The notes beneath the pieces were generated by a model, which saw only the letters and a program-made list of their open reading frames with translations, did not search any database and was not told the origin of the DNA. A stretch of DNA of 7,992 nucleotides from JANYIP01 sp031394045 (lineage in GTDB: Bacteria; Actinomycetota; Actinomycetes; Prado026): assembly GCA_031394045.1 (NCBI GenBank), contig JANMWN010000335.1, positions 1 to 7,992 of the forward strand, written 5' to 3'. Shown here in pieces: positions 1 through 5,462 of the stretch. The translations under genes and the position numbers were made by a program. Each line of letters starts with the position of its first letter. Within the stretch, counting starts at the first letter, position 1.

Positions 1-171
1 GTCGTCGGGCAGGTCGGGGTACCCGGCACGAACCTCGGCCAGGGTGTGCGTCCGCGGGAAGCCGGCCGGGTAGGGCTCGACGCCCTGGTCGAGCAGGTGC
101 TGGCGCTTCTCGCGACGGATCCGCAGCTGCTCCGGCAGGTCGTCGGGCGCGGAGGCCGGGAGGTCGCTCAT
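1..171 (-). CDS. lysS: Lysyl-tRNA synthetase, N-terminal part (runs off left edge)
   Basis: Only the first 57 codons are present; the frame is still open at base 1. The translation begins MSDLPASAPDDLPEQLRIRR and continues with EKRQHLLDQG, GVEPYP and FPRTHTLAEV. This is the usual N-terminal lead-in of bacterial class II LysRS (LPEQxRxRREK, then GxxPYP), ahead of the anticodon-binding OB fold. The enzyme charges tRNA-Lys with lysine in the cytoplasm; family members are about 500 residues, so roughly 90% lies outside the window. The ATG at 171 is chosen because the family motif follows at once and no upstream in-frame start fits. There is no convincing Shine-Dalgarno; a TANNNT box sits 7 bases upstream, suggesting a leaderless message. 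coaX followed by lysS is a familiar actinobacterial order (from memory, Mycobacterium has coaX, one gene, then lysS and lsr2). Catalytic motifs 1-3 cannot be checked here. Confidence 0.88.
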   Translation of the reverse strand, partial: MSDLPASAPDDLPEQLRIRREKRQHLLDQGVEPYPAGFPRTHTLAEVRAGYPDLPDD

Positions 172-178
172 GCGCGCA

Positions 179-184
179 AGGCTA
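179..184 (-). promoter_or_regulatory. Candidate -10 box of a leaderless lysS promoter
   Basis: On the minus strand TAGCCT (TANNNT form) is followed by 7 bases and then the lysS ATG. Transcription would start at the ATG or one base before it. This spacing is typical of actinobacterial leaderless promoters. No good -35 is visible (TCGACC lies too close, about 14 bases upstream). It would give lysS expression independent of the cofactor operon, although read-through from coaX is also likely. Confidence 0.45.
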
Positions 185-219
185 TCGGGCCCTTTTCGGG
201 TCGATCCCAGGCTCGAGAG

Positions 220-975
220 TCAGAGGTTGCGCTCGTAGACCAGGCGCAGGCCGATAAGGGTGAGGTCGGGGTCGTGGTGCGTGATCGTCTCGGACTCGGC
301 CACCACGATCGGGGCCAGGCCGCCCGTGGCGACGACCGCGGTGACCGGCCCGATCTCGGCGATGATGCGGCGTACGAGCCCGTCGACCTGACCCGCGAAG
401 CCGTACAGCACCCCGGACTGGAGGCACTCGACGGTGTTCTTGCCGATGACCGAGCGCGGGCGTACGAGCTCGACCTTGCGCAGCTGGGCCGCCCGCGACG
501 CGAGGGCGTCGACGGAGATCTCGATGCCCGGGGCGAGCGAGCCGCCGAGGAACTCCCCGCGCGACGACACGACGTCGAAGTTCGTCGAGGTACCGAAGTC
601 GACGACGATCGACGGCCCCCCGAACAGGTGGTGCGCCGCCAGGGTGTTGACGATCCGGTCGGCGCCCACCTCCTTGGGGTTGTCGGTCAGCACGGGTACG
701 CCGGTCTTCGTCCCCGGCTCGACGATGACCGTGGGCAGGTGGCCGTAGTAGCGGGTCAGCATCCCCCGCATCTCGCGCAGGACCGCTGGCACGGTGGAGC
801 ACATCGCGATGCCGCTGACCTCGGGCGACGACGCGAGCAGCCCACGGAAGGTCAGGGCCATCTCGTCCCCGGTCATCCGCGCGTCGGTCTTGATCCGCCA
901 GGACTGGGTCAGGTGGTCGCCGGCGAACAGGCCGAGGACGGTGTTGGTGTTGCCGACATCGATGGCCAGCAGCAT
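220..975 (-). CDS. coaX: Type III pantothenate kinase CoaX
   Basis: 251 residues, the normal length for this family. It catalyses ATP-dependent phosphorylation of pantothenate, the first step of CoA synthesis, and is cytoplasmic. It has the ASKHA fold signatures: phosphate-1 loop DVGNTNTV (residues 6-13, Asp6), PKEVGADR (100-107, where Asp106 matches the family's catalytic Asp in GADR), phosphate-2 loop DFGTSTNFD (126-134), LAPGIEIS (147-154) and the adenosine-side TGGLA (217-221). The C-terminus LTLIGLRLVYERN is typical. The ATG at 975 is preceded by GAGGGAG 8 bases upstream and shares one base with the nadC stop (TGATG), so translation is probably coupled. It closes the run of overlapping cofactor genes and uses the pantothenate made by PanC upstream. 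Type III kinases are generally not feedback-inhibited by CoA, unlike type I. Substitution of Asn for the more usual Thr in DFGTxT is also common in actinobacterial members, from memory. Confidence 0.96.
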   Translation of the reverse strand: MLLAIDVGNTNTVLGLFAGDHLTQSWRIKTDARMTGDEMALTFRGLLASSPEVSGIAMCSTVPAVLREMRGMLTRYYGHLPTVIVEPGTKTGVPVLTDNPKEVGADRIVNTLAAHHLFGGPSIVVDFGTSTNFDVVSSRGEFLGGSLAPGIEISVDALASRAAQLRKVELVRPRSVIGKNTVECLQSGVLYGFAGQVDGLVRRIIAEIGPVTAVVATGGLAPIVVAESETITHHDPDLTLIGLRLVYERNL

Positions 976-1865
976 CAGCGGTGCTCCCTCAGGTCGAGTC
1001 CGATGTCGAGGACGGGTGCGGAGTGCGTCAGCGCGCCGACGGCGATGTAGTCGACGCCGGTCTCGGCGACCTCGCGCGCGGTGGCCAGGGTCAGCCCGCC
1101 GCTGGCCTCGAGCCGCGCGCTCCCGGCGGTCAGGGCCACCGCCTCGCGCATCAGCGCCGGCGCCATGTTGTCGAGGAGCACCAGGTCGGCGCCGGCCGCC
1201 AGGACGGACCGCAGCTGGTCCAGGGAGTCCACCTCGACCTCGACCGGCAGGCCCGGCCACATCGCGCGTACGGCCGCGAACGCCGGCCCCACCCCGCCCG
1301 CGGCGACCACGTGGTTGTCCTTGACCAGCGCGGCGTCGGACAGCGACATCCGGTGGTTGACGCCGCCTCCGCATCGCACCGCGTACTTCTCCAGCGCGCG
1401 CAGCCCCGGGGTGGTCTTGCGGGTGTCGCGCACGGCGGCGCCGGTGCCCTCGATAGCGTCGGCCCACAGCCGGGTCAAGGTGGCGATGCCGGACAGGTGG
1501 CAGAGCAGGTTCAGCGAGGTACGTTCCCCGGTCAGCAGGTCGCGCGTACGCCCGCTGACAGTGAGCACCACCTGGCCGTGGCCGACCCGCGCACCGTCGA
1601 CGACCGGAGCGGCATCGACGCGGACGGTGCCGTTGGAGACCACCTCCATCACGGCCTCGGCCACGGTGAGCCCAGCGACGACCCCGTCGCCACGGACGAC
1701 GTAGTCGGCGGTGGCCTCCTGCTCGGCCGGTACGGTCGCGGCGGAGGTGACGTCGACCCCGCCGGCCAGGTCCTCTGCGAGGGCCGCCCGGATCAACGAC
1801 TCCACCGCCAGCGGGTCGAGCCCGGTCGATGCCAGCCGCGCGGACAGCTCGGGGGGCAGGCTCAT
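975..1865 (-). CDS. nadC: Nicotinate-nucleotide pyrophosphorylase (quinolinate phosphoribosyltransferase, carboxylating)
   Basis: 296 residues, full length for NadC. It converts quinolinate and PRPP to nicotinate mononucleotide, CO2 and PPi, the committed entry into the NAD salvage/Preiss-Handler trunk. Conserved segments are in the expected order: an N-terminal domain with AALAEDL (27-33); the ERTSLNLLCHLSGIAT block (114-129); DTRKTTPGLR then LEKYAV and CGGGVNHR (147-172), which bind quinolinate; KDNH (182-185); EVEVDSL (209-215); LLDNM (230-234); EASGG (253-257); and AVGALTHS (275-282). These basic and acidic residues form the substrate and PRPP/Mg sites in characterised NadC. The ATG at 1865 overlaps the nadB stop by four bases (ATGA) and has GAGGAG 5 bases upstream. 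Being next to nadB fits consecutive NAD steps, with quinolinate synthase NadA expected elsewhere in the genome. Nothing appears truncated. Confidence 0.97.
   Translation of the reverse strand: MSLPPELSARLASTGLDPLAVESLIRAALAEDLAGGVDVTSAATVPAEQEATADYVVRGDGVVAGLTVAEAVMEVVSNGTVRVDAAPVVDGARVGHGQVVLTVSGRTRDLLTGERTSLNLLCHLSGIATLTRLWADAIEGTGAAVRDTRKTTPGLRALEKYAVRCGGGVNHRMSLSDAALVKDNHVVAAGGVGPAFAAVRAMWPGLPVEVEVDSLDQLRSVLAAGADLVLLDNMAPALMREAVALTAGSARLEASGGLTLATAREVAETGVDYIAVGALTHSAPVLDIGLDLREHR
984..990 (-). promoter_or_regulatory. Ribosome binding site of coaX
   Basis: GAGGGAG on the minus strand, 8 bases before the coaX ATG and inside the end of nadC. It fixes the coaX start at 975 and rules out the much longer upstream extension of the same open frame. 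Confidence 0.75.
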
Positions 1866-3556
1866 GCGGTCTCCTCGAGTGCTGCTGGTGGGGATGCGGG
1901 CCCGGTCGGCTCGAGTGGGGTGTAGCCCAGGTCGACGCCGCCGCCGCCCGGGCGCTCGCCCAGCCGCCCGACCAGGTGCCCGCCCCAGCCCGCGTCGTCC
2001 CTGTCGGGGAAGTCCTCGCGCCAGTGGCTGCCGCGGGTCTCCTCGCGATCGCGCGCCGCGACGGCCACGAAGGACGCGATCGTGTGCAGGTTGGTCGCCT
2101 CCCACGCGGCGGTGCTCGGCTCCTCGGTGGTGAGCAGCCGGAGCTCGACGAGGCGGCCGAGGGTGCGGCCGAGGCTCTCACGACTGCGCAGCACGCCGGC
2201 GCCGTCGGTCATGGTGGCCGCGACGTGCTCGCGGATCGAGGCGGCGTACAGCATCATCGGGCGCTCGTCGCCGGCCGGCTCGCGCGCCGACGGGAGCGCC
2301 CTCGCAAGGTCCGCCCCGATCCGCTCGGCGAACACCAGGCCCTCGAGCAGCGAGTTGGAGGCCAGCCGGTTGGCGCCGTGGACCCCGGTGCAGGCGCACT
2401 CGCCGCAGGCGTACAGCCCGGGTACGGACGTACGCCCGTCCACGTCCGTACGCACGCCTCCGGAGGCGTAGTGGGCCGCGGGAGCGACCGGGATCAGGTC
2501 GTGCACCGGGTCGACACCGTGGGCCCGGCAGGACTCCAGGATCGTGGGGAACCGGTGCTGCCACATCGCAGCGCCGAAGTGCCGGCCGTCGAGCCAGACG
2601 TGCGGCGCCCCCGTCTCGCGCATCCGCCGGGTGATCGCCTTGGCGACGACGTCGCGCGGAGCCAGGTCGGCGAGCGGGTGCTGACCGACCATGAACCGGT
2701 CGCCCGCGTCGTCGACCAGGAAGGCACCCTCGCCGCGGACGGCCTCGGACACCAGCGGCTGCTGCCCGCGCGCGGCCGGGCCGAGCCAGAGCACGGTCGG
2801 GTGGAACTGGACGAACTCCATGTCCGACACCGCGGCGCCGGCCCGCAGCGCCAGCGCGACCCCGTCCCCCGTCGACACCGCCGGGTTCGTGGTCTGCGCG
2901 AAGATCTGGCCGAGGCCACCCGTGGCGAGGACCACCGCGCGACCGCGCGCTGCACCCACACCCTCCTCGCTGCCCTCGCCCATGACGTGCAGCGTCACCC
3001 CGGCCGCGGCACCCTGGCCGTCGAGCAGCAGGTCGAGCACCAGGGCGTTCTCGATCACCTCGATCGAGGCGTCGCGGCGGACCTCGGCCACCAGCGCCCG
3101 CGACACCTCGGCCCCGGTGGCATCCCCACCGGCGTGCGCGATGCGGTTGCGCAGGTGGCCGCCCTCGCGGGTCAGGGAGAGGGCGCCGTCCTCGTCGTGG
3201 TCGAACCCGGCGCCCCGGTCGATCAGCCGGCGGACCGCTCCGGGGCCTTCGGTGACCAGCACGCGTACGGCCTCGACGTCGCACAGCCCGACCCCCGCCA
3301 CCAGGGTGTCCTCGAGGTGCTGCTCGGGGGTGTCGCCCTCGCCGAGCGCCGCCGCGATGCCGCCCTGGGCCCAGCGGGTCGAGCCGGCCTCGAGCTGCGC
3401 CTTGGTGACGAGCAGGACACTGTGGCCGGCCGCCCGCGCGGTCAGCGCGACGGTGAGGCCGGCGATGCCGCTGCCGACCACGATCACGTCGGCGGCCGTC
3501 GACCAGCCGGGGCTGGGCGCACGCAGCCGGGCGGGCAGGGGCGGGCGCAGGGTCAT
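1862..3556 (-). CDS. nadB: L-aspartate oxidase NadB
   Basis: 564 residues, slightly longer than the roughly 540 typical. This FAD flavoenzyme oxidises L-aspartate to iminoaspartate, the first step of de novo NAD synthesis. Visible elements: Rossmann FAD motif VVGSGIAGL (26-34) after a 22-residue Pro/Arg-rich lead; STRWAQGGIAAA (59-70); HAGGDATG (141-148); second FAD segment VVLATGGLGQIF (208-219); EFVQFHPT (247-254) and SEAVRGEGAF (270-279), which carry succinate dehydrogenase/NadB-type active-site residues; LAPRDVVAKAI (298-308); HYASGGVRTD (362-371); and CGECACTGVHGANRLASNSL (384-403). The C-terminal helical domain has SHWREDFPDRDD (510-521). The VHGANRLASNSL signature and length separate NadB from SdhA/FrdA. 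The ATG at 3556 overlaps the panC stop (ATGA) and has GGAGG 6 bases upstream. The gene lies between panC and nadC in one transcription unit. Family members can use O2 or fumarate as electron acceptor. Confidence 0.97.
   Translation of the reverse strand: MTLRPPLPARLRAPSPGWSTAADVIVVGSGIAGLTVALTARAAGHSVLLVTKAQLEAGSTRWAQGGIAAALGEGDTPEQHLEDTLVAGVGLCDVEAVRVLVTEGPGAVRRLIDRGAGFDHDEDGALSLTREGGHLRNRIAHAGGDATGAEVSRALVAEVRRDASIEVIENALVLDLLLDGQGAAAGVTLHVMGEGSEEGVGAARGRAVVLATGGLGQIFAQTTNPAVSTGDGVALALRAGAAVSDMEFVQFHPTVLWLGPAARGQQPLVSEAVRGEGAFLVDDAGDRFMVGQHPLADLAPRDVVAKAITRRMRETGAPHVWLDGRHFGAAMWQHRFPTILESCRAHGVDPVHDLIPVAPAAHYASGGVRTDVDGRTSVPGLYACGECACTGVHGANRLASNSLLEGLVFAERIGADLARALPSAREPAGDERPMMLYAASIREHVAATMTDGAGVLRSRESLGRTLGRLVELRLLTTEEPSTAAWEATNLHTIASFVAVAARDREETRGSHWREDFPDRDDAGWGGHLVGRLGERPGGGGVDLGYTPLEPTGPASPPAALEETA
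1871..1876 (-). promoter_or_regulatory. Ribosome binding site of nadC
   Basis: GAGGAG on the minus strand, 5 bases before the nadC ATG and within the last codons of nadB. A strong Shine-Dalgarno that supports the ATG start and coupled translation. Confidence 0.8.
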
Positions 3557-4437
3557 CGCTCGCCTCCAGTCAGCACGAGGTCGGCATTGTCGATCAGCCG
3601 GGTGGTCCCGACCTTGGCAGCGACCAGCAGCAGACCCCGTCCGGTCGCCGCCGGTACGAGCGGGTCGAAGCTCACCGGGTCGACCAGCACGCAGTAGTCG
3701 ACGTCGATCCCCGCCTCGGCGGCCAGGACGTGCTGCGCGACGCCCAGGACAGCGTCGACCGAGCCGCCACCTGCCGCTGCCGAGGCGGCGGCGGCCATCG
3801 CACCCGAGAGTGCGAGCGCGGCTTCGGCGGCCTCCTCGTCGAGGTACTTGTTGCGGCTCGAGAGCGCGAGCCCCGCGGGCGTACGGACGATGGGCACGGC
3901 CTCGATCGAGACCGGGATATCCAGGTCGCGCACCATCCGCCGGACCAGCGCGAGCTGCTGCGCGTCCTTCTCGCCGAACACGGCAACCTCTGGCTGCACC
4001 AGCCCGAACAGCTTGGCCACCACCGTGAGCACGCCGTCGAAGTGGCCGGGGCGCGAGGCACCCTCGAGCACAGCACCGAGCTCGCCGGCGGCCACCCGGA
4101 CCATCGGCTCGCCGAAGGGGTACACCTCGTCGGCGTCGGGAGCGAAGACCACGGCCACACCCTCGGCCGCACAGAGCGCGAGGTCGCTGGCGAACGTGCG
4201 CGGGTAGCGCCTGAGGTCCTCGCCGGGTGCGAACTGCATCGGGTTGAGGAAGACACTGACGACCACCGCGCCAGTCAGCGTCCGGGCCCGCGCGACCAGC
4301 GCCCGGTGCCCCTCGTGCAGGGCGCCCATGGTGGGGACGAGCGCGACAGTGGCAGTGCTGGTACCGCTGGCGCCGCCCGCCCGCAACGTGGCGAGCGCGG
4401 CCGCGAGCTCGGCGCGCGTCTCGGCGACGACCGTCAC
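3553..4437 (-). CDS. panC: Pantoate--beta-alanine ligase (pantothenate synthetase)
   Basis: 294 residues, standard length. It condenses pantoate with beta-alanine using ATP, through a pantoyl-adenylate, to give pantothenate; cytoplasmic, with the nucleotidyltransferase fold. Motifs: PTMGALHEGH (35-44, HIGH-type; His41 and His44 match the two catalytic His), SVFLNPMQF (61-69; Asn65 and Gln68 match pantoate-binding residues), RYPRT (77-81), GHFDGVLTVV (131-140), FGEKDAQQL (154-162; Lys157, Asp158 and Gln161 match the ATP and pantoate site) and ALSSRN (191-196; Ser and Arg of the KMSKS-like loop). All named active-site residues of the M. tuberculosis enzyme appear present. One oddity: Ala188 sits just before GLALSSRN, where family members usually have Asp (DGLALSSRN). 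The GTG start at 4437 overlaps the upstream stop as GTGA, and only a weak GGTGA lies upstream, so translation probably depends on coupling. The product feeds CoaX at the operon's end. Beta-alanine would need PanD, which is not in the window. Confidence 0.97.
   Translation of the reverse strand: MTVVAETRAELAAALATLRAGGASGTSTATVALVPTMGALHEGHRALVARARTLTGAVVVSVFLNPMQFAPGEDLRRYPRTFASDLALCAAEGVAVVFAPDADEVYPFGEPMVRVAAGELGAVLEGASRPGHFDGVLTVVAKLFGLVQPEVAVFGEKDAQQLALVRRMVRDLDIPVSIEAVPIVRTPAGLALSSRNKYLDEEAAEAALALSGAMAAAASAAAGGGSVDAVLGVAQHVLAAEAGIDVDYCVLVDPVSFDPLVPAATGRGLLLVAAKVGTTRLIDNADLVLTGGER
3563..3567 (-). promoter_or_regulatory. Ribosome binding site of nadB
   Basis: GGAGG on the minus strand with a 6-base spacer to the nadB ATG, inside the last codons of panC. 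It decides the start at 3556. The same open frame extends upstream for about 1 kb, but that part is a shadow of panC. Confidence 0.8.
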
Positions 4438-5345
4438 GCGTCACCGGCCAGCGCGTCCAGCAGCGCCTCGGCGTCTGCGGCCCTGAGCCGATGCCCGACC
4501 AGGGCCCGGTCGGCCGTGGCCCGCGCGAGCGCGCGGTACGTCGCCAGGATCTCGGGCGAGGCCAGGCCCACGGCACGCACGTGATCGAGGACGGTGCCTG
4601 CGTCGCCGCGTACGACCGGACCAGTGGTGGCCGCGTCGCCGGAGCGCAGCGCGTTGTCGAGGGAGGCGCCCAGCAACGGACCGAGCAGCCGGCCCGGGTC
4701 CACCACCCCCGCCTCGGTCAGCAGGTCCATCGACTGGGCCACGAGGGTGACCAGGTGGTTGGACCCGTGCGCGAGTGCCGCGTGGTAGAGCGGGCGGGCC
4801 GACTCCTCGACCCAGACCGGCTCGCCACCCATCTCGAGCACCAGGGCCTCCGCCACCGGCCGCAGCGGCTCGGGCGAGGTGACGCCGAACGCGCAGCCGG
4901 TCAGCCGGCCGAGGTCGAGCGAGGTGCCCGTGAACGTCATCACCGGGTGCAAGGCCAGCGGCAGGGCGCCCAGCCGCGTGGCCGGGTCGAGCACGCGGGT
5001 ACCGAACCGTCCGCACGGGTGCGCGAGGAGCTGGCCGCGGCGTACCGCCCCCGTCGCCGCCAGGCCCGCCACGAGCTCGGGCAGCGCGTCGTCGGGCACC
5101 GCGAGCAGGACCAGGTCGGCAGCGTCGAGCACCTCGGGCGGGCTGACCAGGGGTACGCCCGGGAGCAACGCCTGCGCCCGCGCACGCGCCACCTCGGAGA
5201 CCCCCGACGCGGCGACGACCCGGTGCCCGGCCGCGGCGAGCGCGGCGCCGAGGATGGCCCCCACGCGGCCGGTGCCCACGACGCCGACCGTGAGCCGGCC
5301 GGGGCGGTCGCTCGCGGCGGGCGGCCCGCTGGTCGTTGCGGTCAT
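4434..5345 (-). CDS. Rossmann-fold/DUF2520 oxidoreductase; candidate ketopantoate reductase
   Basis: 303 residues. An N-terminal Rossmann domain carries GVVGTGRVGAILGAAL (21-36), VLLAVPDDAL (79-88) and AHPCGRFG (108-115). A C-terminal helical DUF2520 domain (TM1727-like) carries LHPVMTFTG (132-140), YHAALAHGSNHLVTL (187-201), LGASLDNALR (225-234) and GPVVRGDAGTVLDHV (242-256). The GxGxxG loop indicates NAD(P) binding. The overall plan is like 6-phosphogluconate dehydrogenase/PanE-type reductases, but the family differs from PanE. It is first in the cofactor operon, and its stop overlaps the panC GTG by four bases. The M. tuberculosis homologue Rv3603c also precedes panC, from memory. That position suggests reduction of ketopantoate to pantoate, as reported for the alternative reductase PanG; this is inference, and an unrelated dehydrogenase role remains possible. 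The usual HxSG motif reads HPCG here. The ATG at 5345 is the first Met before the Rossmann domain; its GAGG is about 14 bases away, a weak ribosome site. Confidence 0.85.
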   Translation of the reverse strand: MTATTSGPPAASDRPGRLTVGVVGTGRVGAILGAALAAAGHRVVAASGVSEVARARAQALLPGVPLVSPPEVLDAADLVLLAVPDDALPELVAGLAATGAVRRGQLLAHPCGRFGTRVLDPATRLGALPLALHPVMTFTGTSLDLGRLTGCAFGVTSPEPLRPVAEALVLEMGGEPVWVEESARPLYHAALAHGSNHLVTLVAQSMDLLTEAGVVDPGRLLGPLLGASLDNALRSGDAATTGPVVRGDAGTVLDHVRAVGLASPEILATYRALARATADRALVGHRLRAADAEALLDALAGDA

Positions 5346-5425
5346 GGTGGCGTTCCAGTCCTCACGGGGTACCGGACGGTGCAGGTGGGCAGACGGTGCG
5401 AAGCGAGCGGCGAGATGGGCGAAGA

Positions 5426-5446
5426 GGCTGAGCCTACGGCTTAGCC
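5426..5446. promoter_or_regulatory. 21-bp dyad in the divergent promoter region (candidate operator)
   Basis: Two 9-base arms, GGCTGAGCC (5426-5434) and GGCTTAGCC (5438-5446), flank the three bases TAC. As an inverted repeat they differ at one position. Each arm is also a palindrome itself (GGCTNAGCC), so the element is a direct repeat with 12-bp period too. It covers the candidate -10 of the minus-strand cofactor operon and the candidate -35 of the plus-strand methyltransferase gene. A regulator bound here could control both. I do not recognise the site as that of a named NAD or CoA regulator. Confidence 0.45.
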
Positions 5447-5455
5447 GGGTACCGT
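5428..5455 (+). promoter_or_regulatory. Candidate leaderless promoter of the MidA-like gene
   Basis: TACCGT (5450-5455, TANNNT form) ends 7 bases before the GTG at 5463, which would put the transcription start at 5462 or 5463. CTGAGC (5428-5433) lies 16 bases upstream and matches the TGA core of a -35. No Shine-Dalgarno precedes the GTG, which agrees with a leaderless start. Confidence 0.4.
5431..5436 (-). promoter_or_regulatory. Candidate -10 box of the cofactor operon
   Basis: TAGGCT on the minus strand (TANNNT form), at the centre of the dyad. The transcript would start near 5424 and leave an untranslated leader of about 80 bases before the ATG at 5345. The hexamer 17 bases further upstream (GGCGAC) resembles no -35 consensus, so this is a weak call based mainly on position. 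No riboswitch-like structure was recognised in the leader. Confidence 0.3.
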
Positions 5456-5462
5456 CGCCTGC

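Noticed and set aside
185..205. Possible terminator between coaX and lysS (CCC-GAAAA-GGG)
   Set aside because: The stem is only three base pairs and no T-tract follows, so it is too weak to call.
46..1050. Long plus-strand open frame (334 codons) opposite coaX and lysS
   Set aside because: Its Arg/Gly/Asp/Val-rich translation shows no family motif, and it lies antisense to clear coaX and lysS coding. Such frames are expected in very GC-rich DNA.
976..2181. Upstream extension of the coaX frame through nadC
   Set aside because: The added residues are a shadow of nadC. CoaX starts with the canonical MLLAIDVGNTNTV at 975, behind a good Shine-Dalgarno.
2419..2452. Local clustering of GTACG/CGTCC words in nadB resembling a small repeat
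   Set aside because: It encodes the conserved NadB segment GVRTDVDGRTSVPG. The repetition comes from repeated Arg-Thr and Val codons.
1829..3697. Plus-strand open frame of 622 codons opposite nadB
   Set aside because: It is low-complexity and matches no recognisable domain. nadB on the other strand explains the conservation and codon pattern.
3557..4576. Upstream extension of the nadB frame through panC, which would give a 904-residue fusion
   Set aside because: The extra part is Arg/Gly-rich out-of-frame panC. NadB begins normally at 3556 with a strong ribosome site and an ATGA overlap.
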